Positions 16,372-24,459 of a stretch of 27,315 nucleotides of DNA are shown here, in pieces. The position numbers and the translations under genes are program-made. The stretch covers positions 1 through 27,315 of the forward strand of contig CAZWHQ010000050.1 in NCBI GenBank assembly GCA_964633715.1, given 5' to 3'. This stretch comes from JAUWVG01 sp964633715. Lineage in GTDB: Bacteria; Acidobacteriota; Aminicenantia; Aminicenantales; Aminicenantaceae. How positions within the stretch are numbered: position 1 is the stretch's first letter; every line of letters begins with the position of its first letter. The notes beneath the pieces were generated by a model. The model searched no databases and was not told the DNA's origin. It saw only the letters and a program-made list of their open reading frames with translations.

Positions 16372-17484
16372 ATGGAAAACTTAAAAGTGGCCCTCGTCCA
16401 TGACTGGCTGACAGGTCAGCGTGGAGGAGAAAAAGTGCTGGAAGTTTTGTGTGAAATCTTCCCTGAGGCTCCCATCTTTACTCTTTTTCACTTCCCTGGA
16501 TCTCAAAGAAAATTCATTGAAGAGAAAGAGATTTTCACCAGTTTTCTCCAACGAATGCCCTTCCTGCGCAGAAAATATAGGTCCTATCTGCCGTTGTTTC
16601 CTTTGGCTATAGAACTTTTTGATCTACAGGATTTTGATATGGTCGTTTCAAGTTCGCACTGCGTCGCCAAAGGGATCATACCACGCCCGGATGCCCTGCA
16701 TGTTTGTTATATCCATTCTCCGGTCAGATATGCGTGGAATCAGTATTTTGCCTATTTTTCTCCGCAGAAGCTCGGTTTTTTTTCGCGAAAGCTCATCCCT
16801 TTCCCGATTCATAAGCTGAGACTTTGGGATGAATCTTCCTCACACAGAGTGGACCACTTTATTGCAAATTCAAGAACAACCGCCCAGAGAGTACAAAAAT
16901 ATTACAGGCGTCAATCGGATGTGATTCATCCACCTGTGGACACAAATTTTTTTCATCCAAATGGCCAGCAAGAGGACTATTTTCTGATTGTCTCTGCGCT
17001 TGTGCCGTATAAAAAAATTGAATTGGCCATTCGCGTTTTTAATCAAAATGGAAGAGCCCTCAAGATTGTGGGTTTGGGGCCTGAATACAAGCGACTCAAG
17101 CAGCTCTCTAAGACAAACGTTCAATTTCTTGGCTCCATTGATGAAGACTCTCTCCTTAAGGCTTATCAACGGGCAAGAGCACTCATTATGCCGGGTGAAG
17201 AAGATTTCGGGATCAACGCCTTAGAGGCGCAGGCCTGTGGGATTCCCGTTGTCAGTTATGCTCGGGGGGGAGCTTTGGAAACCGTTATTTCCAATGAAAC
17301 AGGTGTATTTTTCTCGAATTTGAGTGTGGACAGTCTTTTGGGAGCGCTTGACAAATTGGAGGCTATTTCATTTAATAAAGAGGCCATCCGTGCCCACGTA
17401 CAGAACTTTTCTAGGGAAAAATTTAAAGAAAACATCAACGCATTCTTACGGGAAAAATGGAATGATTTTGTGAATCACCGATGA
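16372..17484 (+). CDS. GT4-family glycosyltransferase
   Basis: A 370-residue GT-B enzyme of a subfamily common in exopolysaccharide loci, starting LKVALVHDWLTGQRGGEKVL with the acceptor glycines, then CYIHSPVRYAW near 112, a donor domain opening FLIVSALVPYKK near 204, IVGLGPEYKRL, and E277-E285 in EEDFGINALE. This subfamily is often annotated as mannosyltransferase-like, which is resemblance only. It has its own strong promoter with the ATG almost at the predicted transcription start. The 3' end overlaps the priming transferase gene as ATGA, so those two are linked in expression. Confidence 0.9.
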   Translation: MENLKVALVHDWLTGQRGGEKVLEVLCEIFPEAPIFTLFHFPGSQRKFIEEKEIFTSFLQRMPFLRRKYRSYLPLFPLAIELFDLQDFDMVVSSSHCVAKGIIPRPDALHVCYIHSPVRYAWNQYFAYFSPQKLGFFSRKLIPFPIHKLRLWDESSSHRVDHFIANSRTTAQRVQKYYRRQSDVIHPPVDTNFFHPNGQQEDYFLIVSALVPYKKIELAIRVFNQNGRALKIVGLGPEYKRLKQLSKTNVQFLGSIDEDSLLKAYQRARALIMPGEEDFGINALEAQACGIPVVSYARGGALETVISNETGVFFSNLSVDSLLGALDKLEAISFNKEAIRAHVQNFSREKFKENINAFLREKWNDFVNHR

Positions 17485-18926
17485 TTAGAGAAAAGGGAAC
17501 GCGTCTTATTGGATTTTATATCCTGAGCGATTTTATCGCTATCACATTGGCATATTTCTGTTCATACTTTTTTCGATTTAAAACTTTTATTCCAGTAAAT
17601 CCTGAAAGGGGTACTCCTGCTTTAAAGTCTTATATTATTGTTTTTCCCTTATTTTTATGCCTCCACCTTCTCATATTTTTTATTCAGGGATCCTATAGAA
17701 CTCGACTCAAGAGGATTAAGATAGATGATTTCTTCTTCGTCTCCATAAATGTCGTTTTGACTATCCTGATTGTCCAGGCTGTTCTGAGCTATCTCTCCAG
17801 TTATAGCCAGGGGCTTGCTCCTCTATTTCGTATGACATTTAAGATATCTCATGCATTTCTTGCTATTTATGCTGTTTACTTCATTCTTTTTATCCTCTTT
17901 CTCAGATTCCAGATCTACTTTTTTATGAAAAAACGCTTTGCAAAAGGAATGAATCTCCAGAATATCCTTGTTGTTGGAGCAGGAGAGATGGGAAAAGCTG
18001 TGACTCAGAAGCTACTGCAATTAAAAGATTTAGGATTTAAAGTGAAGGGATTTTTGGATGATAATTTAGAAGCAGGAAAAGAGATTCATATAGATGGGGG
18101 GATTAAAGTATTAGGTCCTTTAAATGATTTAGACAGCATTCTTGAAAGAGAGCAGATCAGTGATGTTTATGTGGCTCTTGACTTGAATAATTATTCTCAG
18201 ATTTTAGAGACCCTAAAAGTGGTGAATAAATATGCTGTCAAAGTCAGGTTGGTTCCCGACCTTTTCCAACTGCTCACGTTGAAGACTAAGTTGGAGGACC
18301 TGGATGGATTTCCTGTTATCTCTATCGACGAGCCTCCTCTGAGGGGGATGATGCTGTTTTTAAAGAGGGGTATGGATATCTGCGTATCTGCTGTTCTTTT
18401 GATTCTCCTTGCACCTCTTTTTTTCTTAGTCGGAATTCTTATCAAACTGACATCCAAAGGACCGGTGTTCTACCACCAGGAACGCATGGGAGTGGATGGA
18501 AATAAATTTGTTATGCACAAATTCAGGACGATGGTCTATGATGCCGAGGCAAAGAGTGGTCCCGTGATGTGTGCCCCAGATGATCCAAGGATTACCAAGA
18601 TCGGCCGGTTTTTGAGAAGAGTCAGCATTGATGAATTCCCTCAACTTTTTAATGTGATCAGGGGAGAAATGAGCCTTGTTGGACCGCGTCCGGAAAGACC
18701 TGTATTTGTTGAGGAATTCAGGGAGAAGATCCCAAAATATATGCTCAGGCATAAGGTCAAATCCGGAGTCACTGGATGGGCTCAGGTTCATGGATTACGT
18801 CAAGACACCCCTATCGATAAAAGGCTTGAGTACGATTTCTACTACATTCAGAATTGGTCTTTTGCTTTAGATTTAAAAATTCTCTGGAAAACGCTGCGAA
18901 CGGGCTTCATAGATAGAAGCGTCTAA
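17481..18926 (+). CDS. Polyprenyl-phosphate hexose-1-phosphate transferase (WbaP/WcaJ type)
   Basis: The priming enzyme that moves a sugar-1-phosphate from a nucleotide sugar to undecaprenyl phosphate, starting each polysaccharide repeat unit at the inner membrane. The 481-residue protein has the large-family layout: four N-terminal membrane helices (about residues 10-30, 50-70, 85-105, 120-150), a Rossmann-like domain opening ILVVGAGEMGKA near 162, a membrane-dipping segment near 300, and the catalytic phosphoglycosyl-transferase core with HKFRTM near 349, DEFPQL near 384 and SLVGPRPE near 398. Glucose or galactose phosphate is the usual donor. Last gene of the cluster. Confidence 0.93.
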   Translation: MIREKGTRLIGFYILSDFIAITLAYFCSYFFRFKTFIPVNPERGTPALKSYIIVFPLFLCLHLLIFFIQGSYRTRLKRIKIDDFFFVSINVVLTILIVQAVLSYLSSYSQGLAPLFRMTFKISHAFLAIYAVYFILFILFLRFQIYFFMKKRFAKGMNLQNILVVGAGEMGKAVTQKLLQLKDLGFKVKGFLDDNLEAGKEIHIDGGIKVLGPLNDLDSILEREQISDVYVALDLNNYSQILETLKVVNKYAVKVRLVPDLFQLLTLKTKLEDLDGFPVISIDEPPLRGMMLFLKRGMDICVSAVLLILLAPLFFLVGILIKLTSKGPVFYHQERMGVDGNKFVMHKFRTMVYDAEAKSGPVMCAPDDPRITKIGRFLRRVSIDEFPQLFNVIRGEMSLVGPRPERPVFVEEFREKIPKYMLRHKVKSGVTGWAQVHGLRQDTPIDKRLEYDFYYIQNWSFALDLKILWKTLRTGFIDRSV

Positions 18927-18966
18927 CCTGAATATTCATAAAAAATGCCAACACCTTCATTTTCCT

Positions 18967-19563
18967 TTAATTATTTCTTTGTTGTGTTCTCTTATATTGG
19001 CTATATCCACGAATACCGATCGATGTGTAATGTGCTGCGGAAAGAAGGGCCAAGACCAGAGTAAGCCAATAGACTGGTGTTAGATAGGAAGAAGTTTTTC
19101 CTAGGGAATTGTAAAGGAGAACAAGGATCAAGAGGCTCATTTCCACAACGGTGCACATCTTACCTATTTTGGATGGTTTAACTTCGGTTTTTTTTGTCAG
19201 CCTGATAAAGATAAGTGTTCCTGAAACTATATAAAGGTCTCTGAGAATCACGACAACCACTAGCCAAATTGGAATAGTGTTAGGTGTACTGATAGACGGG
19301 AGGGAAAGAAAAATAAACGAGGAGGCCATCAGCAGTTTATCAGCAGCTGGATCCAGAAAAGTCCCAAGTTTTGTCTTCTGCTGCCAGACTCGGGCTGCAA
19401 TGCCATCCAAGAGATCTGTAGAAGTAGCAAAGAGGAAGACGAAAAATGCTGAAGTGACCTTGTCCGTGAGCATCAAAACCATAAACACAGGGATGAGGAC
19501 AATTCTCAGCATACTGAGAATGTTTGCTGCGGTGAAAATAGTCGTTTTACTTTTTTCGATCAT
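18967..19563 (-). CDS. pgsA: CDP-diacylglycerol-glycerol-3-phosphate 3-phosphatidyltransferase
   Basis: Makes phosphatidylglycerol-phosphate, committed step to phosphatidylglycerol, in the inner membrane. The 198-residue protein has the complete CDP-alcohol phosphotransferase motif: D50, D53, G54, A57, R58, G67, D71 and D75, which hold two metals and the CDP-diacylglycerol. About five or six membrane helices follow in the family pattern. PgsA is the best fit by length and by the TAANILSMLRI N terminus; another CDP-alcohol transferase is possible. Last gene of the minus-strand unit, 25 bases after the TPR/SLH gene, with no evident Shine-Dalgarno. Confidence 0.9.
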   Translation of the reverse strand: MIEKSKTTIFTAANILSMLRIVLIPVFMVLMLTDKVTSAFFVFLFATSTDLLDGIAARVWQQKTKLGTFLDPAADKLLMASSFIFLSLPSISTPNTIPIWLVVVVILRDLYIVSGTLIFIRLTKKTEVKPSKIGKMCTVVEMSLLILVLLYNSLGKTSSYLTPVYWLTLVLALLSAAHYTSIGIRGYSQYKRTQQRNN

Positions 19564-19588
19564 GCTGGAAAGAAATAGATCTTGCGTC

Positions 19589-20914
19589 CTATTTTATCAA
19601 AGTTAGAATGATGTCAAAGAGGTTTATGGTTTCTCTGCCAGTTATGGGAGCGTCTGGCTTGAAAGTTTTATCCGAATAAAGGCTCATTATATCATACGAA
19701 ATGATGGTGAGAATGGGTTGGTAATAATAGTTGGAAGGTGTCACATCAGCAATTTTGATTCTGTCAAGGGGGATTTGCTGAATGAACCTGTGACCTTTTT
19801 CATCCAGATACATTATAAGACGCACAAGAATTTCAGCTAATTCCGCTCGGCGCAGGATCTTTTTCGGCTGGAATTCATGATTGGGGTAGACATCGATGAG
19901 TCCCAGAGTTGTCATCTGGAGAATAAATTTTGTTGCCCAGGATGTAGCGATATCGACAATAATGGGTGGTTGTTGAGATGGATCCTCTAAAATATTTTTG
20001 AACTTCACCCCTATTACAGCCGCAATATCTTCTCTGGTTACTGCTTCACGGTTGGGGATACTGTCGTACTGGCTTGGCAGCTCAAATATTCCCAGCCTGC
20101 TTTTGATGATTTCCAGACGGTTTTTTACCTGGGGATTCTCCGGCTCTAGAAGACGTAATTTTTCATAAATTTCAAGGCTTTTTTTAAGGTCTTGGATTGA
20201 AAAAAGAACATCCCCGTACAGTTCTAGTATTTCACTGTTTTCCGGATCATACGTGCTTGCGGCCTTGAGATGAACAAGAGCACTTTGAAAATTGGTTTCG
20301 TTTTGATAAATCTCTGCGAGTGCAAAATGAGCGACGACCGACGCCGGCGAATAGAAAAGGGCTTTGAGGTAAGCGGCCTTACTTTTTTCCGTCTCTCCTG
20401 TTAACGTATATGCCCTGGCTTCCTGAATTGCCTGGGTGGTTTTTTGGGATTTGATAGTGTTGTATCTCGATTTTGCCCAAGGATGCCCGGGATCCAGGCG
20501 AATGATGTTTCTGAATTCCGTGAAGGCAGAATCTTCGCGACCTGTTTTCTGGTAAATTTGGGCTAAACCGACATGGATGAGGACTAAATCCGGATAGGTA
20601 ATAAGGGCGGCTTTAAAAAAATCCTCGGCTCTTTGAATGTCATCCAACAGCAAAAGAGCATATCCCAATCCAGCGTAGTAGAGAGGGCTTTCCTGGCCCA
20701 GTTTGATGAGGGTTTTTTTAGCTCTGGCTCCGTCTCCCTGCTCTAGATTTGTCCAGGCTTCTTCTGTGAGAATACGTTCTTCTAGAGTCATCTCTGCGAT
20801 AACGGACTGAGGTAGCTGTTCCACATAAAGTGAGGGGGAAGGGGGACTATAAGTTGTGCAGGACCAGCACAGACACACCAGGACAATACATACAGAAATA
20901 GCTTTTTTTACCAA
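19589..20914 (-). CDS. TPR protein with C-terminal S-layer-homology repeats, probable exported protein
   Basis: A 441-residue protein with three parts: an N-terminal export signal (VKK then a hydrophobic core to about residue 16, then CWSC, which could be a non-canonical lipobox with C19), a middle of several tetratricopeptide repeats (about 45-290), and a C-terminal third with two S-layer-homology-like repeats (about 315-370 and 385-441; 'GLIDVYPNHEFQPKKILRRAE' spacing, then 'MSLYSDKTFKPDAPITGRE'). SLH repeats bind cell-wall or outer-membrane polymers. I start it at a TTG at 20914 because GAGGAG lies seven bases upstream and the signal begins there; the ATG at 20992 would put 26 hydrophilic residues before the signal, deep in hflX. 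It overlaps hflX by seven bases. Function unknown. Confidence 0.82.
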   Translation of the reverse strand: MVKKAISVCIVLVCLCWSCTTYSPPSPSLYVEQLPQSVIAEMTLEERILTEEAWTNLEQGDGARAKKTLIKLGQESPLYYAGLGYALLLLDDIQRAEDFFKAALITYPDLVLIHVGLAQIYQKTGREDSAFTEFRNIIRLDPGHPWAKSRYNTIKSQKTTQAIQEARAYTLTGETEKSKAAYLKALFYSPASVVAHFALAEIYQNETNFQSALVHLKAASTYDPENSEILELYGDVLFSIQDLKKSLEIYEKLRLLEPENPQVKNRLEIIKSRLGIFELPSQYDSIPNREAVTREDIAAVIGVKFKNILEDPSQQPPIIVDIATSWATKFILQMTTLGLIDVYPNHEFQPKKILRRAELAEILVRLIMYLDEKGHRFIQQIPLDRIKIADVTPSNYYYQPILTIISYDIMSLYSDKTFKPDAPITGRETINLFDIILTLIK

Positions 20915-22176
20915 TCTAGCTCTCCTCGTTTGATATAGGGCAGAAAATTGAGCATTAAATTTGGATTTGCCATTATTTTCAATTCGAAACATTCTCTACT
21001 TTCTCTTCTTTTTAACACAATTGACCATTTAGGGAAAGATTGAATAATGTTTTTGTTTTCTTTAGGGATTTCCAAATAGAAGAGTTTGAGGTTTTTAAAG
21101 AGGAGAGACCGTAGTTTTTCCATCAGTTCGGAGATCCCCTCTCCAGTTTTGGCAGAGATGTAGATGTTTAGGGTATCGGATTCAAAATTTTTTGCGAGAA
21201 GCTCAGCAGAGTGGGGCAACAGATCGATCTTGTTAAATATCTTGAAAATCGGAACATTCAAAATTCCCAGGTCGATTAAAATCTTTTCCACGGTCTCGAT
21301 CTGGCTCTGGCAAAATGGAGAAGTGATATCAATCACATGACAGATATAATCGGCTTCTTTAACTTCTTCTAGGGTAGCCCTAAATGCGGTCACGAGCTCG
21401 TGAGGGAGGTTTTTGATGAGCCCGACTGTGTCACTCAGAAAAAAATAAAGTCCATCCTGATAAGGGACACGCCGGATGACAGGGTCCAGCGTTGAAAAAA
21501 GCTGGGAAGAGGTGGGTTTTGTCTCCTTAGAGAGGAGGTTGAAAAGGGTTGATTTTCCTGCATTTGTGTAGCCGACCAGAGATACAACTGGAGCCGGACC
21601 TTTGTCACGGCTTTTTCTCTGATGATGCCGTCTTTTTTGAATTTTTTTTAGTTCCAGTTTGATCTTGGCGATTCTGTCTTGGATTCTCCGACGGTCCTCC
21701 TCGAGCTTTTTTTCACCAGGGCCTCGTCGTGTCCCAATTCCTCCTCCAAGACGAGACATAGCGTGGCCCTTGCCGAGCAGTCTGGGAAGCAGATAGTTCA
21801 GTTGAGCCAGTTCGACTTGGAGCTTCCCCTCATTGCTTTGAGCTCTTTGAGCAAAAATATCGAGTATAAGCTGTGTGCGGTCTACAACTTTACAAAACAA
21901 TTCGTCTTCCAAGCTACGCTGCTGAATGGGAGAAAGATTGTGGTCAAAAATTATTACGTTTGTTTTGAGTTTATTTTTGAGCAGGAGGAGTTCTTGGACT
22001 TTTCCTTCCCCGATAAGATACCTAGGGCTTATGACATCTTTAAATTGAAAAACTTCATGGATGACCTCGGTCCCCGCGGTTAAAGCCAGCCCTCTTAATT
22101 CTCGCATAGATTCCTTGGCCTCGGACTTGTCCTTTTTTTTTGTCCCCAGGAAAACAAGGATGGCTTTTTCTGTCAT
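20908..22176 (-). CDS. hflX: GTPase HflX
   Basis: Ribosome-associated GTPase that splits stalled or hibernating ribosomes, shown best in E. coli heat stress. The 422-residue protein has the N-terminal HflX domain, a glycine-rich GGGIGTRRGPGEKKLEEDRR linker at about 144-163 followed by a charged helical hairpin, and a GTPase core with G1 at 202-210 (GYTNAGKST), G3 DTVGLI, and G4 NKID. The C-terminal extension is as in other bacteria. Starts with ATGA on the miaA stop. miaA and hflX are also neighbours in E. coli, there with hfq between them; here hfq is absent and the genes overlap. Confidence 0.96.
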   Translation of the reverse strand: MTEKAILVFLGTKKKDKSEAKESMRELRGLALTAGTEVIHEVFQFKDVISPRYLIGEGKVQELLLLKNKLKTNVIIFDHNLSPIQQRSLEDELFCKVVDRTQLILDIFAQRAQSNEGKLQVELAQLNYLLPRLLGKGHAMSRLGGGIGTRRGPGEKKLEEDRRRIQDRIAKIKLELKKIQKRRHHQRKSRDKGPAPVVSLVGYTNAGKSTLFNLLSKETKPTSSQLFSTLDPVIRRVPYQDGLYFFLSDTVGLIKNLPHELVTAFRATLEEVKEADYICHVIDITSPFCQSQIETVEKILIDLGILNVPIFKIFNKIDLLPHSAELLAKNFESDTLNIYISAKTGEGISELMEKLRSLLFKNLKLFYLEIPKENKNIIQSFPKWSIVLKRRESRECFELKIMANPNLMLNFLPYIKRGELDW

Positions 22177-23123
22177 AAACCTAAAAATTCCATTGTGTGC
22201 TTTTTTAATGAATCAAATTCCTCTGGGTTGAACCACTGAATCCCTCCCATTTTTCTAAACCATGTCATCTGCCGTTTAGCATAATGCCGGGTGTCTTGTT
22301 TGGTAAGCCGTTTGGCCTCTTCCAGATTGAGTTCCTTTTTTAAAAACTTCAAGACGTGCTTATAACCGAGAGCTCTGAAAGGAGCACTCTCTTCACTCAC
22401 TCCTTTTTCGAGAAGGCATTTCACTTCGTTTACCAGTCCTCCTGAGAACATCTTATCCACTCTTTTTTCTATGTTTGTGTACAAAATTTGCCTGTCGATT
22501 TTGAGTCCAATTTTTAGGATGTGGAAATCCTCGACAAAAGATTGCGTATGGGCAAAATGTGCAGACATGGTTTTATTTGTCGCTTCAAAGACTTCGAGAG
22601 CACGGATAATACGATATTTGTCGTTATTTCCAATTTTTTCTGCATACTGAGGATCAATTGTTTTCAATTTTTCACTCAAGCTTTCGAGTCCCCTTTCTTC
22701 TGCTTCAGCTTCAAGGCGCTTGCGAATGTTGGGGTCACTCTTGCCTTCTGGGAAAAGTCCATCCAGCAGCGCTTTCAAATAAAGTCCTGTGCCTCCTGTG
22801 ATGATGGGAAGCTTGTTTTTTTTGTGGATTTTCTCGATGGCCTTGAGGGCTAATCTAATAAAATCTGCTGCGGTGAACTGGGTTGAAGGAGATATTATGT
22901 CCAGGAGATGGTGAGGAATGTTTTCTCTCTGACCAAAGGGTATTTTGTCGGTCCCGATGTCAAATCCTCGATAAACCTGCATGGAATCACAATTTATGAT
23001 TTCTCCATTAAATATTTTGGCAATTTTTATGGCTGTTCCACTTTTTCCTACACAGGTAGGGCCGAGGATGATGATGAGGGTTTTTTTTCTAGATTCCAAT
23101 TTTTCCCAAAAGGAAGAGGACAC
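22173..23123 (-). CDS. miaA: tRNA dimethylallyltransferase
   Basis: Adds a dimethylallyl group to adenosine 37 of tRNAs reading codons that begin with U. The 316-residue protein has the P-loop GPTCVGKS at 21-28 (most relatives have GPTAVGKS), the catalytic aspartate region NCDSMQVYRGFDIGTDK, HHLLDI, GGTGLY for DMAPP binding and the C-terminal YAKRQMTWFRK tRNA-binding segment. The first codon is uncertain: GTG at 23123 is given, but a TTG at 23099 would still precede the P-loop strand, and neither has a good Shine-Dalgarno. The 5' end overlaps a 28-codon reading frame by 35 bases, suggesting coupled translation. Confidence 0.95.
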   Translation of the reverse strand: MSSSFWEKLESRKKTLIIILGPTCVGKSGTAIKIAKIFNGEIINCDSMQVYRGFDIGTDKIPFGQRENIPHHLLDIISPSTQFTAADFIRLALKAIEKIHKKNKLPIITGGTGLYLKALLDGLFPEGKSDPNIRKRLEAEAEERGLESLSEKLKTIDPQYAEKIGNNDKYRIIRALEVFEATNKTMSAHFAHTQSFVEDFHILKIGLKIDRQILYTNIEKRVDKMFSGGLVNEVKCLLEKGVSEESAPFRALGYKHVLKFLKKELNLEEAKRLTKQDTRHYAKRQMTWFRKMGGIQWFNPEEFDSLKKHTMEFLGL

Positions 23124-23175
23124 AGAGAGTGATAAAGATCAGGAGGGCCAAAATTTGTTTCTTCCTATATTTCAT
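23089..23175 (-). CDS. 28-residue single-span membrane peptide
   Basis: A small reading frame not overlapped by any other gene for its first 52 bases. It begins with ATG whose last bases form the stop of the DUF4388-like gene (ATGA at 23172-23175) and ends at a TAG inside the first codons of miaA. The predicted peptide has a basic start (MKYRKK), a hydrophobic core of about 16 residues (ILALLIFITLCVLFLL) and a short tail (GKIGI): a clean N-in/positive-inside single membrane helix. No separate Shine-Dalgarno is seen, so translation would rely on re-initiation after the upstream gene. It may be a functional small protein or only a translational bridge to miaA; no family was recognised. Confidence 0.5.
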   Translation of the reverse strand: MKYRKKQILALLIFITLCVLFLLGKIGI

Positions 23176-24269
23176 TTTTCGATTTTTTGAAGGTTTTGAA
23201 CAAGAATGGCTTCATGTTCATCTCCGAGAGTTTTTTTTACGGCCAGTACCTCAGATACAATAATTTCATTTAGCCCTATGAGCAAAGTCTGTTTTGTTCT
23301 CTGGCTGGAAAAGTTAAATTTTGCTTTGAGCACGGAATGTGTGTCGATGTTTCCGTCGGACCGGAGCTTAACGCTGTGAAAAAGGGGAGACAATCTTGTT
23401 TTGGCCTCTTCCAGGGATTTTTCCAAAATGTTCAGGGAAACAGGCCCGAGTTCCTTTGAAATGTATTTAAAAACGAAGAGCCACTTTTTATTAAAAGCGG
23501 TTAAAATTGTATTAAGCTCTGCACGGGAAAAATCTTGGGGCGAGTATTCTTTTCTTTTTGTCTGGGAAAAAGCAAATAATCCCAGACTCAGAAAGGTAAA
23601 AATGACCTTCAGGGTATCCTTGGTGCCTAATTCAGTGTGTTTGCAGACCGATTTTAAATTCTTCAGATTGGAAAGAAGATGCAAGAGATATTTTTCATGC
23701 GGCAAGAATGGGATCTGATCCTGGTGTTGAGGAAAGAGGGCCTGTGTCTCGCCATCGCTCTCTGGAAGTTGGGACGCAATGAGATCTGAATTTGTCATCT
23801 GTCTTGTTCCCTGAAGAATCACAGCTAAGGTCTGTATCCGGCACCAACGCTTCAGTTTGTCCGGTTTATGGTTCGGTTGAAATAAAAATTCGGCATCATC
23901 CCTGTCGAAAAAAGGAAAAATATCGGTCATGGAATATTCCTGCATCAATGTCCACAGATGTGGAGCAGATACAATTTCCATTTGAATGCAGGCCTTGATT
24001 AGGGAGAGGTGTTCTTTTTTGGCAAAAGCAAGAAGGTTCTCAAGATCTGAAGTTTTGATAATATTCTTTTCGCGGAGGTTAGATAAAAAATATTTTTCGT
24101 TAAACGTTTCTGATGTCACTGTAATGTTGCCTTCTTCGAAGAAGAGAATCTTTTCATCTTCGGCTTTTTTTAAAGACAGTTTTCCATTTTTTCTTGAATT
24201 CCAAAGATCAAACAGAAGAAAGGAGAAGGGTTTTTCACGTAGGTTACCCGAAAAAGCACGATTCTCCAT
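23172..24269 (-). CDS. DUF4388-like (PatA N-terminal-like) protein
   Basis: A 365-residue cytoplasmic protein without signal or membrane helix. The N terminus (FSGNLREKPFSFLLFDLW, then GKLSLKK, then ILFFEEGNI) follows the pattern of DUF4388/PatA-like domains, in which a small beta-rich unit occurs in bacterial gliding, type IV pilus or two-component proteins. The rest, about residues 110-365, is mainly helical with a charged C terminus, and I do not recognise it. It is first in the run DUF4388-small peptide-miaA-hflX-TPR/SLH-pgsA and has a strong leaderless-type promoter. Role unknown; a signalling or regulatory link is only a guess from the domain. Confidence 0.65.
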   Translation of the reverse strand: MENRAFSGNLREKPFSFLLFDLWNSRKNGKLSLKKAEDEKILFFEEGNITVTSETFNEKYFLSNLREKNIIKTSDLENLLAFAKKEHLSLIKACIQMEIVSAPHLWTLMQEYSMTDIFPFFDRDDAEFLFQPNHKPDKLKRWCRIQTLAVILQGTRQMTNSDLIASQLPESDGETQALFPQHQDQIPFLPHEKYLLHLLSNLKNLKSVCKHTELGTKDTLKVIFTFLSLGLFAFSQTKRKEYSPQDFSRAELNTILTAFNKKWLFVFKYISKELGPVSLNILEKSLEEAKTRLSPLFHSVKLRSDGNIDTHSVLKAKFNFSSQRTKQTLLIGLNEIIVSEVLAVKKTLGDEHEAILVQNLQKIEK

Positions 24270-24277
24270 TTATTTAT

Positions 24278-24306
24278 ATATTAGGAAAAAAGTCCTGAAC
24301 TGGCAA
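24278..24306 (-). promoter_or_regulatory. Leaderless-type promoter of the DUF4388-miaA-hflX-pgsA unit
   Basis: Minus-strand TTGCCA (24306-24301), 17-base spacer, TAATAT (24283-24278). The ATG at 24269 begins nine bases after the -10, matching the geometry at 12032 and 16372. No Shine-Dalgarno lies between. Confidence 0.6.
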
Positions 24307-24435
24307 GACGCAGTTGCGGCTCTATTTTTGTGATTATTAATGGGGAGGCTGTTTTTCCAGCAACCTTAAGTCAAATCAGACACTCGTTTTGTCTCCGTCT
24401 CTACACTTTTTTTTAATGTGGTGGAGAAAGAAGGC

Positions 24436-24450
24436 CCATGAGGTTCATGG
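24436..24450 (-). terminator. Small hairpin after the second YIP1 gene
   Basis: A perfect six-base stem CCATGA/TCATGG around a three-base loop, ten bases past the YIP1 stop. The following minus-strand sequence (GCCTTCTTTC) is only moderately T-rich, so it is a weak terminator candidate. The rest of the 190-base space to 24269 holds the DUF4388 promoter and nothing else I recognise. Confidence 0.3.
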
Positions 24451-24459
24451 ATTTGACTC

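Noticed and set aside
12032..18926. Considered as a horizontally acquired defence or phage-related island
   Set aside because: All six genes are ordinary surface-glycan genes with composition like the neighbours; no integrase, repeats or tRNA edge are present.
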